From contig NZ_WTYN01000001.1 in assembly GCF_009827535.1 (NCBI RefSeq), forward strand, positions 992,001 through 1,056,000: a stretch of 64,000 nt of DNA, written 5' to 3'. A program made the translations under genes and the position numbers. Below are positions 25,115-34,202 of the stretch, one piece after another. The stretch is from Qipengyuania oceanensis. Its GTDB lineage: Bacteria > Pseudomonadota > Alphaproteobacteria > Sphingomonadales > Sphingomonadaceae. The notes below the pieces were generated by a model that searched no databases, was not told the DNA's origin, and was given only the letters and a program-made list of their open reading frames with translations. Within the stretch, counting starts at the first letter, position 1. Every line of letters starts with the position of its first letter.

Positions 25115-26175
25115 GCGCCAGCGCAACACCACAGCCGACCGCCACGCCGACGGAAGAACCGCCGATCCAGCAGGCGTGGAGCCTGGCCAAGGACGCGCCC
25201 GCAGAAGAGGGCGTTCGCGCATCCGAAGGGCTGAAGGAAGCGGTCTCGGCCAAGAGCGATACAGCCGGTTCGGTGATCCAGTCGCTCGACGATTTCGCCC
25301 TCGATTTCGGCGATTTCCACGTGTCCCTGTGGGATATCATCGTCGTCCTCGGCGTCATCGCACTGGTGCTGCTGGCCGCCTACCTGCTCAGCAAGTTCAG
25401 CCATTACATGCTCGGGCGCTTCACCAAGCTCGACAGCACGCAGCGGCTGCTGGGCGAAAAGCTGCTTACCATCGCGATCTGGGGCATGGCCTTCTTCCTG
25501 GGCATCGACCTGCTCGGGATCGACCTGACCGCGCTGGCGGTGTTCTCGGGCGCCTTCGGCCTTGCGATCGGTTTCGGCTTGCAGAAGACGTTCGGTAACC
25601 TGATCGCCGGGATCATCCTGCTGATGGACAAGTCGATCAAGCCGGGCGATGTCATCGCGGTGGCGGACACCGCGGGTAACGAGACGTTCGGCCAGATCCG
25701 CAAGATCGGTATCCGCGCCGTTTCGGTGACCACCCGCGACCAGCGCGAATACCTGATCCCGAACGAAAACCTGATGATCAATCAGGTCGAAAACTGGTCC
25801 TATTCCTCGAAGAACGTGCGGATGCAGGTGCCCGTCGGCATCAGCTATTCGTGTGACCTTGGAAAGGCCGAGGAACTCATGCTGGAAGCGGCCAAGGCCT
25901 GTTCGCGAGTTCTAAAGTCACCCCCGCCCACGGTCTGGCTCAGCGGCTACGGCGATAGCTCGGTCGACTTCATCATCCACTGCTGGATCCGCGATCCCGA
26001 GGATGGTGTGGGCAATGTCCGGTCCGAAGTGCTCAAGAAGCTATGGTACCTGTTCCAGGAAGCGGGGATCGAGATCCCCTTCCCGCAGCGCGACCTCAAC
26101 CTGCGCAACAACCAGCAGTTCGAGCAGCTGATCGCGGCGATCTCGCAACGGATGGACCAGCGCAAGGACGGCTGA
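25111..26175 (+). CDS. Small-conductance mechanosensitive channel (MscS family)
   Basis: A 354-residue inner-membrane channel that releases solutes on hypo-osmotic shock. An unusual N-terminus (residues 1-70) is Thr/Pro/Glu-rich and probably cytoplasmic or periplasmic linker. Membrane helices are at about 73-93, 116-132 and 137-172. The pore helix GAFGLAIGFGLQKTFGNLIAGI (148-169) has the alternating Gly/Ala pattern of MscS TM3. The beta domain starts at KPGDVI and the C-terminal cage ends with IEIPFPQRDLNL, a signature of the family. It is translationally coupled to a MetC-like gene, an unusual partner. Confidence 0.94.
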   Translation: MSASATPQPTATPTEEPPIQQAWSLAKDAPAEEGVRASEGLKEAVSAKSDTAGSVIQSLDDFALDFGDFHVSLWDIIVVLGVIALVLLAAYLLSKFSHYMLGRFTKLDSTQRLLGEKLLTIAIWGMAFFLGIDLLGIDLTALAVFSGAFGLAIGFGLQKTFGNLIAGIILLMDKSIKPGDVIAVADTAGNETFGQIRKIGIRAVSVTTRDQREYLIPNENLMINQVENWSYSSKNVRMQVPVGISYSCDLGKAEELMLEAAKACSRVLKSPPPTVWLSGYGDSSVDFIIHCWIRDPEDGVGNVRSEVLKKLWYLFQEAGIEIPFPQRDLNLRNNQQFEQLIAAISQRMDQRKDG

Positions 26176-26302
26176 TCGCCCGCGCCGGCAAGTACAAAGC
26201 TGAGCTTCCCGCTCTGGTAGCGTCGATTTCAAAATATCTGCTTACGCCCCGCGCACCCATTCTGGTTGGCGCAACCCGTTTGCCTTCGCCATCTGGCCTC
26301 CC

Positions 26303-27061
26303 ATGGCAAAAAGCGGAACCATCTATCTTGTCGGCGCCGGGCCGGGCGATCCGGACCTGCTGACGCTGCGCGCAGCACGGCTCATCGAGCATGCGGAGCT
26401 GATCGTGCACGACGGGCTGGTCGACCGGGCGATCCTCGCCATGGCGCGGCCCGATGCCGAGCTTGTCTCGGTCGCCAAGAGCCGGGCACGGCACACCCTT
26501 CCCCAGGACGACATCTGCGCGCTGCTGGTACGCGAGGCGCTCGCCGGTCGCGACGTCGTGCGCCTCAAGGGCGGCGATCCGCTGGTCTTCGGTCGCGGAG
26601 GCGAGGAGGCCGAAGCCGCCCACGCCGCCGGAATCCGGGTCGAAATCGTCCCCGGCATATCCGCAGCCAACGGCGCTGCGGCAGCAGCACAAATCGCGCT
26701 CACCCACCGCGACGCGGCAAGCGTGGTCAGCTTCGTCGCCGGCCAATGCAAGGGGCTGGCGGAGCAGGATTGGGCCGGCCTTGCCGGCAAGGGCCGCACC
26801 CTCGTCATCTACATGGGCGTAAAGACCGCGCCGCAGATCGCCGAAAAGCTCATGGCGGATGGCCTTGCCCCCGACATGCCGCTCGCCGTGATCGAGAACG
26901 CCTGCCGTCCCGACATGCGGGTGCTGCGCGGGCCGCTCGCCGCCCTGCCCGACGTCGTCGAAGCGGAGGCCGTGAAAAGCCCGGCACTGATCGTGATCGG
27001 CGAGGTCACGGCACGCGACACGGTCGCACTGGCACAGCTCGCGCAGGAGGTCGCGCAATGA
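26303..27061 (+). CDS. cobA: Uroporphyrinogen-III C-methyltransferase
   Basis: A 252-residue SAM-dependent enzyme making precorrin-2, the branch point to siroheme and cobalamin. The start is ATG 26303. GAGPGDPDLLT (11-21) is the P1 signature, and GGDPLVFGRGGEE near residue 95 binds SAM. The next genes are the sulfite reductase group, so the product here is best read as siroheme supply to CysI. It lacks the dehydrogenase/ferrochelatase half of fused CysG; those activities must be encoded elsewhere. It overlaps DUF2849 by 4 nt. The preceding 127 bp show no clear riboswitch. Confidence 0.95.
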   Translation: MAKSGTIYLVGAGPGDPDLLTLRAARLIEHAELIVHDGLVDRAILAMARPDAELVSVAKSRARHTLPQDDICALLVREALAGRDVVRLKGGDPLVFGRGGEEAEAAHAAGIRVEIVPGISAANGAAAAAQIALTHRDAASVVSFVAGQCKGLAEQDWAGLAGKGRTLVIYMGVKTAPQIAEKLMADGLAPDMPLAVIENACRPDMRVLRGPLAALPDVVEAEAVKSPALIVIGEVTARDTVALAQLAQEVAQ

Positions 27062-27357
27062 AGATCGTCACCGGCAACGACCTGAAGTCGGGCGCCGTCA
27101 CCTGGTGGACCGGCGTCGACTGGTCGATCCACATCGAAGACGCGGTCGACGCGGGCGAACAGGCGGAAGCCATCGCCAAGCGCGAGGAGGCCGCGCGCCG
27201 CGTCAACGCACCCTATGTGATCGATGGCGAGAAGGATGCCGACGGCACCCCTCGCCCGACGCACATCAAGGACCGCATCCGAGCGCTGGGACCGACCGTG
27301 CGCCCCGATCTCACCCTCAAGCCCGCCGATCCCGACCACCGCGACTGGGTAATCTGA
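27058..27357 (+). CDS. DUF2849 domain protein, cys-operon partner of unknown function
   Basis: A 99-residue soluble protein starting with an ATGA overlap of cobA and ending with a one-base TGATG overlap of cysI. It has no Cys, signal peptide or membrane segment. Conserved-looking parts are GAVTWWTGVDWS (13-24), a coiled acidic helix, and HIKDRIRALGPTVRPDL near the end. DUF2849 is known as a small family found beside cysI in alphaproteobacteria. A role in assembling or feeding electrons to CysI is inference from position. Confidence 0.9.
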   Translation: MKIVTGNDLKSGAVTWWTGVDWSIHIEDAVDAGEQAEAIAKREEAARRVNAPYVIDGEKDADGTPRPTHIKDRIRALGPTVRPDLTLKPADPDHRDWVI

Positions 27358-28991
27358 TGTATCTCTACGACCAATACGACCAGGAAATGGTCGACACGCG
27401 CGTCGCGGAATTCCGCGACCAGTGCCGCCGCCGCCTCGAAGGCAAGCTGACCGAAGACCAGTTCAAGCCGCTTCGGCTGATGAACGGCCTCTATCTGCAG
27501 CTGCACGCCTACATGCTGCGCGTGGCAGTGCCCTACGGCACGCTCAATTCCGCGCAGATGCATGCGCTGGCCGACATTGCAGACAAGTACGATCGCGGCT
27601 ACGGCCACTTCACCACCAGGCAGAATATCCAGTACAACTGGATCAAGCTGGAGGAAGCGCCCGACCTGCTCGCGGACCTGGCGAAGGTCGAGATGCATGC
27701 GATCCAGACGAGCGGCAATTGCATCCGCAACATCAGTTCCGATCATTTCGCCGGCGCAGCGGCAGACGAGCTGGTCGATCCGCGCCCCTATGCCGAGCTG
27801 ATGCGCCAGTGGTCGAGCTTCCATCCCGAATTCAGCTATCTGCCGCGCAAGTTCAAGATCGCGGTGATCGCCAGCGACACCGATCGCGCAGCCATGCGGT
27901 TGCACGATATCGGCATCCAGATCGTCAGGAATGATGCGGGCGAGCTTGGCGCTGCCTTCTACGTGGGTGGCGGCATGGGCCGGACCCCGATGATCGCGCC
28001 TTGCATCAACGAGTTCGTGCCGCTCGATCGGCTGATCACCTATGCCGAGGCGTGCTTGCGCGTCTACAATCGCTACGGAAGGCGCGACAACAAGTACAAG
28101 GCACGGATCAAGATCCTCGTCCACGAACTGGGCAAGGACGAATACACGCGCCAGGTCGAGGAAGAGTACCAGCACCTGCTCGATGCCGGTGTAGAACCGC
28201 CTTTCGCCGAGCTGGAGCGGATCCGCACCTTCTTCGAAGACCCGGCTTTCGAAGCCGATGCACCCGCGGACATCGACCGCTCGGACCCCGATTTCGCCTT
28301 GTGGGTCGATCGCAACACGCATCCGCACAAGGCGCCGGGCTATGTCAGCGCGGTCATCTCGCTCAAGCCCGTCGGCGGCATTCCGGGCGATGCCAGCACC
28401 GAGCAGATGCACCTGATGGCGGAGCTCGCAAAGGAATACAGCTTCGACGAATGCCGCGTGATGCACACGCAGAATATCGTCCTGCCGCACGTGAGGATTG
28501 CCGATCTCCACGCCCTGTGGACCAGGCTGGAGGCGGCGGGCCTGGGAACGCCCAATCTCGACCAGGTCGGCGACATCATCGCCTGCCCGGGTCTCGATTA
28601 TTGCAGCCTCGCCAATGCGCGCAGCATTCCCGTGGCGCAGAAGATTTCCGAACGCTTCGAGGCCAATGGCAAGGGCGATGCGCTCGGCCAGCTAAAGCTC
28701 AAGATTTCCGGCTGCATCAATGCCTGCGGGCATCACCACGCGGGCCACATCGGGATCCTCGGCGTCGACAAGAAAGGCGTCGAGAACTACCAGCTGCTGC
28801 TCGGCGGCAGCGAGGCCGAAGACGTGAGCCTCGGCAAGATCACCGGCCCGGGTTTCTCCGAGGACGGCATCGTCGACGCGGTCGAAACCGCCGCCGACGT
28901 CTACCTGCGCGAACGCCAGGATGGCGAACGCTTCCTCGACACTTACCGACGCATCGGCATGGAGCCGTTCAAGGAGGCGCTTTATGGCTGA
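27357..28991 (+). CDS. cysI: Sulfite reductase hemoprotein subunit (nitrite/sulfite reductase family)
   Basis: A 544-residue siroheme and 4Fe-4S enzyme reducing sulfite to sulfide in cysteine synthesis. Cluster ligands are Cys410 and Cys416 (ACPGLDYC) and Cys453 and Cys457 (SGCINACGHH), the last also bridging siroheme. GHFTTRQNIQYN (83-94) and ISSDHFAG provide siroheme-binding basic and polar residues. The duplicated two-half fold is complete. No CysJ flavoprotein is encoded nearby, so the electron donor is unknown (ferredoxin or DUF partners). It overlaps DUF934 by 8 bp in the same operon. Confidence 0.96.
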   Translation: MYLYDQYDQEMVDTRVAEFRDQCRRRLEGKLTEDQFKPLRLMNGLYLQLHAYMLRVAVPYGTLNSAQMHALADIADKYDRGYGHFTTRQNIQYNWIKLEEAPDLLADLAKVEMHAIQTSGNCIRNISSDHFAGAAADELVDPRPYAELMRQWSSFHPEFSYLPRKFKIAVIASDTDRAAMRLHDIGIQIVRNDAGELGAAFYVGGGMGRTPMIAPCINEFVPLDRLITYAEACLRVYNRYGRRDNKYKARIKILVHELGKDEYTRQVEEEYQHLLDAGVEPPFAELERIRTFFEDPAFEADAPADIDRSDPDFALWVDRNTHPHKAPGYVSAVISLKPVGGIPGDASTEQMHLMAELAKEYSFDECRVMHTQNIVLPHVRIADLHALWTRLEAAGLGTPNLDQVGDIIACPGLDYCSLANARSIPVAQKISERFEANGKGDALGQLKLKISGCINACGHHHAGHIGILGVDKKGVENYQLLLGGSEAEDVSLGKITGPGFSEDGIVDAVETAADVYLRERQDGERFLDTYRRIGMEPFKEALYG

Positions 28992-29409
28992 TATCCTGCG
29001 TTATCGCGACGACGAGCCGGTCGATCACCCGGCAGTGACCGTAGACAGCTTCGTCGGACAGACCAATGCCAGCGCGGTCCGCATCGAACCGGGCGACGAT
29101 GCGCGCGAACTGATTGCGCATCTCGATCGGATCCAGCTGGTCGAGGTCAATTTTCCGGCATTCGGCGACGGCCGCGGCTACTCCTCCGCCCGCATCCTGC
29201 GCGAGGCCGGTTACGAAGGCGAATTGCGGGCGGTGGGCGACGTGCTCGTCGACCAGGTCGCCTATATGCGCCGCTGCGGCTTCGACGCTTTCGAACCGGA
29301 CCAGCCGCTCGACAAGGCCGATGTCGAGGCCGCGCTCGACCGCTGGCCCGAAGTCTACCAGCAGGCCGCCGATTCGCGCGTGCCCATCTGGAACAAGAGG
29401 CACGCATGA
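28984..29409 (+). CDS. DUF934 domain protein, cys-operon partner
   Basis: A 141-residue cytoplasmic protein from ATG 28984. The core around FPAFGDGRGYSSARILRE (residues 59-76) and GDVLVDQVAYMRRCGFD is the DUF934 signature, with a C-terminal DVEAALDRWPEVYQ helix. DUF934 genes are well known as neighbours of cysI and cysH in proteobacteria; the family is described as an oxidoreductase-like protein without a proved reaction. It overlaps cysI by 8 bp and cysH by 4 bp, so its dose is tied to both. A single Cys lies in MRRCGFD. Confidence 0.93.
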   Translation: MADILRYRDDEPVDHPAVTVDSFVGQTNASAVRIEPGDDARELIAHLDRIQLVEVNFPAFGDGRGYSSARILREAGYEGELRAVGDVLVDQVAYMRRCGFDAFEPDQPLDKADVEAALDRWPEVYQQAADSRVPIWNKRHA

Positions 29410-30191
29410 ACCAGATGCGCGCCATCGACCGGATCGACACCTCCCCGCGGTTCACGGACCACGACGCGATCCGTCTCAACCGGATGTTTCGCGGCAGCGA
29501 GACGGAAGAATGGCTGCGCGCGGTGATCGAGGGCAATCTGGCGGGCGACACCGCAGCCGTTTCGAGCTTCGGCGCGGAAAGCGCGGTGCTGCTGCACCTG
29601 ATCGCGCAGATCGATCCGGCGACCCCTGTCCTCTTCCTCGAAACCGGCAAGCATTTCGCCGAAACGCTTGCCTATCGCGATGCGCTGGTCGAGCAGCTGG
29701 GGCTGACCAATCTCGTCAACCTGCATCCCGACCTCGAAGAGTTGCAGGCCAAGGACGAGACAGGGCTGCGCTGGTCTTACGATCCCGACGGCTGCTGCGA
29801 AATCCGCAAGGTCAAGCCGCTGGCCAAGGCGCTGGCTAATTACGATGCGAGCTTCACCGGTCGCAAGGCATTCCAGGCGGCAACGCGCGCCAACCTGCCG
29901 CGTTTCGAAATCGATACTTCCGACGACCAGGGGCGGCTGAAGATCAATCCGCTGATCGACTGGAGCGCCGAGGACATCGATGCCTATTTCGAAAAGCACG
30001 GCCTGCCGCGTCACCCGCTGATCGCGCAAGGCTATCCGTCGATCGGATGCTCGCCCTGCACGAGCAAGGTCGCGGCGGGGGAAGACCCGCGCTCCGGCCG
30101 CTGGAAGGGCTGGGACAAGACCGAATGCGGGATCCATACCCCGGGCGAGGAAGAGACCGACCTGCCCCCGGGCTACGAACCGTTCCTCTGA
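29406..30191 (+). CDS. cysH: Adenylyl-sulfate reductase (thioredoxin-dependent, Fe-S type)
   Basis: A 261-residue enzyme. Four Cys ligands of a 4Fe-4S cluster are present: Cys130-Cys131 (DGCCEIRK) and Cys215/Cys218 (GCSPC). This marks the APS-reducing type rather than the cluster-free PAPS form of E. coli. Catalytic Cys241 lies in KTECGIH near the C-terminus. SSFGAESAVLLHL (53-65) is the nucleotide P-loop. It yields sulfite for cysI just upstream. The start overlaps DUF934 by 4 nt. A terminator hairpin follows at 30204-30237. Confidence 0.95.
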   Translation: MNQMRAIDRIDTSPRFTDHDAIRLNRMFRGSETEEWLRAVIEGNLAGDTAAVSSFGAESAVLLHLIAQIDPATPVLFLETGKHFAETLAYRDALVEQLGLTNLVNLHPDLEELQAKDETGLRWSYDPDGCCEIRKVKPLAKALANYDASFTGRKAFQAATRANLPRFEIDTSDDQGRLKINPLIDWSAEDIDAYFEKHGLPRHPLIAQGYPSIGCSPCTSKVAAGEDPRSGRWKGWDKTECGIHTPGEEETDLPPGYEPFL

Positions 30192-30203
30192 GCCGATAAC
30201 GGA

Positions 30204-30237
30204 AAAGGGCACCGGGGCGCGAACCCCGATGCCCTTT
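30204..30237. terminator. Bidirectional terminator between cysH and a converging lipoprotein gene
   Basis: AAAGGGCA (30204-30211) pairs with TGCCCTTT (30230-30237), with an inner GGGG/CCCC extension, giving a long near-perfect stem. T residues end one arm and A residues begin the other, so it can serve both the plus-strand cys operon and the minus-strand gene ending at 30254. Confidence 0.85.
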
Positions 30238-30253
30238 CGCATGCGTGGCTGAT

Positions 30254-30697
30254 TTACTCTGCCGCGGCAGGTTCTGCGGCGGGTGCCGCAGCATCCGCAC
30301 GGGCTACGGTGACTGTCTCGCCCTTGGTGTTGGTCGAAGTCCAGACGCCGGCTTCATCGATGCCTTCGGTGCTGCACTCCATCTCGTCGCTATCGCCCTC
30401 TTCGCGGAACTGCTCGTCCTTGACCGAGCAGTATTGCTCGGGAGAACGCTGCTCCCACCTGCCGCTCTCGACCTGACCGTCGGGACCGGTCGATGTATAG
30501 GTTCCGTCGGGCGAGAGTACTTCGGTGTACTCGCTGCCATCGGCCAGAGTGATCTTGTAGGTCCCTACGGGCGACTGTCCGTCGGCGGCCATGACTTCGG
30601 TTTCCGCGACGGCTTCTTCGGTCGGCTCCGGCGCAGGCTCTGCCTGCGAACAGGCAGTAACAATCGCCAGCGTGGCGACAGCAATGATTTTCTTCAT
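30254..30697 (-). CDS. Small lipoprotein of unknown function
   Basis: A 147-residue protein from ATG 30697, with AAGGGGA upstream. MKKIIAVATLAIVTAC gives a lipobox (Val13-Thr-Ala-Cys16), so it should be lipid-anchored. A Glu/Pro/Ala-rich stretch follows to about residue 38, then a beta-rich domain with GTYKITLADGSEYTEVLSPDGTY-like strands and two Cys (in EQYCSV and MECSTE) that could form a disulfide. The end is Ala-Pro-Glu-rich. It resembles small sphingomonad envelope lipoproteins without a named function. Confidence 0.85.
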   Translation of the reverse strand: MKKIIAVATLAIVTACSQAEPAPEPTEEAVAETEVMAADGQSPVGTYKITLADGSEYTEVLSPDGTYTSTGPDGQVESGRWEQRSPEQYCSVKDEQFREEGDSDEMECSTEGIDEAGVWTSTNTKGETVTVARADAAAPAAEPAAAE

Positions 30698-30803
30698 GAT
30701 TTCCCCTTCACGGTATCGAGGGCAACGACCGTTCGCCGCGTGCCCGACTCGCGAACCCGGGGGGACAGTATTCGTGAAGCGTGGATTCACCAAATCGGCG
30801 GTG

Positions 30804-31742
30804 TCAGAGCCAACCTTGCTCGCGGTACCAGCGCGCCGTCGCAGCGAGGCCCTGTTCGCCGGAAATGCGCGGGGTCCAGACGGTTTCGGGCACGTCGCGG
30901 TCGAAGCGAGAGACCCAGTTGGGATGGACCATGTAGCCTACCCGGTCCTCGGTCAGCTTGGCCTTGTCGCCGCGAAATTTCCGGTCGAGCGCGGCGGCCT
31001 TGTAGAGCCAGCGTTCGGGGATGTGCGGTGCGAACACCGGCCGGCGAACCGCCTTGCCGATGGCCCGGGCCAGTTCCTTGTGCGCCCAGCCGCCCTCGCG
31101 CCCGTCGTCGGGTTCGAAAAGGCGCCGCCGTATGGTGTCCCCAGATTGCGAAGAGGCAGGACCGGCCAGGCAGACGAGGAGTTCCGCCAGGTCGTCCGCG
31201 TGGATGATCGACGTCGCGCCTCCCGGCGGCAGCGGTACGAAACCCCACTTCGCGCCGCGAAACAGTTCGAACATCTCGGTGTCGCGTGGGCCGTAGACAG
31301 CGGGTGGCCGCACGATGGTCCAGTCAAGCCCGCTTGCCTGCACGACTTCCTCCGCCTTCGCCTTGGAAGCGCCGTAGCGCGACAGTTCCGGCTTGCGGGC
31401 CGAAAGCGAGGATACCAGCACCAGTCGCTTCACGCCCGCCGCCTTGCACGCCGCGACGACATTGCGCGTGCCGTCCACGTTGACGGTATCGAACTGGGCC
31501 GGATCGGGCGTGTTGGTCAGCCCGGCGATGTGGATCACGCAGGCAGCGCCATCGATCAAGCGGGCGAGCGCATCACGATTGGCCAGGTCGCCCTGGACCC
31601 ACTCGATGCCGGTCCGCCGATCATCGGGGATTCGCCGGGCCAGCGCCCGCGCCTCCAGTCCCTGCCGCTCGATCGCATCGCACACCGCCTGCCCGACGAA
31701 GCCGGTTCCGCCGGTGAAAGCGATAATTCCCGGCGCGGTCAC
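30804..31742 (-). CDS. NAD(P)-dependent epimerase/dehydratase (atypical SDR, NDUFA9-like)
   Basis: A 312-residue protein from GTG 31742, inside the proB stop (GTGA overlap). FTGGTGFVGQAV (9-20) is the TGxxGxxG nucleotide site. LVSSLSARKPELSRYGASKAKAE includes the SDR Ser and the YxxxK pair (Tyr-Gly-Ala-Ser-Lys). The middle PPAVYGPRD is also typical. This branch includes complex-I assembly-linked NDUFA9-type proteins and sugar-nucleotide epimerases, which cannot be separated by eye. Its operon partners are obg and proB, which does not clarify substrate. Confidence 0.88.
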   Translation of the reverse strand: MTAPGIIAFTGGTGFVGQAVCDAIERQGLEARALARRIPDDRRTGIEWVQGDLANRDALARLIDGAACVIHIAGLTNTPDPAQFDTVNVDGTRNVVAACKAAGVKRLVLVSSLSARKPELSRYGASKAKAEEVVQASGLDWTIVRPPAVYGPRDTEMFELFRGAKWGFVPLPPGGATSIIHADDLAELLVCLAGPASSQSGDTIRRRLFEPDDGREGGWAHKELARAIGKAVRRPVFAPHIPERWLYKAAALDRKFRGDKAKLTEDRVGYMVHPNWVSRFDRDVPETVWTPRISGEQGLAATARWYREQGWL

Positions 31743-32872
31743 AGCATGACCAGATGGTCGCGGTGGATCACCGCCGCCCGCGGGGCGTAGCCGAGAATCG
31801 TACGCAATTCGATGCCGCTGCGGCCCTTGATCACCTCGACCTCGTGCCATTCGTATTCGACCACGCCCTTGGCGATCATCCGACCGTCCGGCGCGTGGAC
31901 GGGAATGACGTCGCCGCGTTCGAACTTGCCCTCGACCCCCGTGATCCCGGCGGCGAGCAGGCTCTTGTTCTCGCGCAGGGCATCGACGCACCCCTGGTCG
32001 ACCGTGATCGATCCCGCAAAGCGCAAGCGCCCGCCGATCCATGCCTTGCGGGCGCTGTCGCCGCGCTTGGGCAAGAACAGCGTCGCGCTGTTGGCAGCCA
32101 GCGCGCGGCTCATCGGCACGTCCTCCGAGCCGTTCATGATGGCGAGCGCAATTCCCGCACGTTCGGCGATTTCGGCGGCGAGCAGCTTGGAGGTCATGCC
32201 GCCGGTCCCCACGCTCGATCCGCTTTCGGCGGAAGCCATGGCATGGATCTCGTCGGTCACGCCGCGCACCTGCGACAGGCGCTCGGCCCCCGGTTCGTTG
32301 GGATGGCGATCGTAGAGGCCGTCGACATCGGTCAACAGGATCACACCATCGGCAGTGCACGCCTGCGCGACGCGTGCCGCCAGCCGGTCGTTGTCGCCGA
32401 AGCGGATCTCGCTGACCGCGATCGTGTCGTTCTCGTTGACGACCGGGACGACCCCTTCAGACAACAGCCTGTCGAAAGTCGCCGAAGCATTGAGATAGCG
32501 CCGGCGGGATTCGAAATCGTCCAGCGTCAGCAGCATCTGCGCGGCGAGCAGGTCCTGCTCCGCCAGCAGGTCCGACCAGGCGCTGGCCAGGGCGATCTGC
32601 CCGACCGCGGCGCACGCCTGCGCTTCGGACAATGTGCTGCGTCCGCCGCCTTCGATGCCCATCTTCGCCGCACCCAGCGCGATCGCGCCCGAACTCACGA
32701 TCACGACCTCCTGCCCGCGGTCGCGCGCAGTCTTGACCTCAAGAACGACCGTGCGCAGCCATTCGGTGCGCAACCGCCCCTCGCCATCGACCAGCAGGTT
32801 GCTGCCGATCTTGATGACGAGCCTCTTGCAGGTGTCGGGCGAGCGGAAGTCCAGAAGGGTTTCGATTGCCAT
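31739..32872 (-). CDS. proB: Glutamate 5-kinase
   Basis: A 377-residue enzyme phosphorylating glutamate, first step of proline synthesis. The start MAIETLLDF (32872) is chosen because the frame before it reads through unrelated obg sequence. VIKIGSNLLVDGEGRL (19-34) and IVSSGAIALGAAKMG bind ATP and glutamate, and VVNENDTIAVSEIRFGDND is the acidic active-site block. Residues about 280-365 form the C-terminal PUA domain. It lies 41 bp after obg and couples to an epimerase gene. proC, which acts later in the pathway, is 3.3 kb away. Confidence 0.96.
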   Translation of the reverse strand: MAIETLLDFRSPDTCKRLVIKIGSNLLVDGEGRLRTEWLRTVVLEVKTARDRGQEVVIVSSGAIALGAAKMGIEGGGRSTLSEAQACAAVGQIALASAWSDLLAEQDLLAAQMLLTLDDFESRRRYLNASATFDRLLSEGVVPVVNENDTIAVSEIRFGDNDRLAARVAQACTADGVILLTDVDGLYDRHPNEPGAERLSQVRGVTDEIHAMASAESGSSVGTGGMTSKLLAAEIAERAGIALAIMNGSEDVPMSRALAANSATLFLPKRGDSARKAWIGGRLRFAGSITVDQGCVDALRENKSLLAAGITGVEGKFERGDVIPVHAPDGRMIAKGVVEYEWHEVEVIKGRSGIELRTILGYAPRAAVIHRDHLVML

Positions 32873-32913
32873 GGGTGTGGCAGTTAGCCGTTGCAGGCCC
32901 GCTTTTGAAGGGT

Positions 32914-34115
<1,202 letters not shown>

Positions 34116-34202
34116 GTTCCATCGTCAGGCGCGGCCCCTCGCGAGCCAGCGCGGATGCGCGCTTTAGCGAAGGCCCGTGGGCCTGCAAAGGACAAAGTGC
34201 AG

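Noticed and set aside
26176-26302. Riboswitch (SAM or cobalamin) ahead of cobA
   Set aside because: I looked for conserved cores and multi-stem junctions and saw none; sequence gives only short, weak stems.
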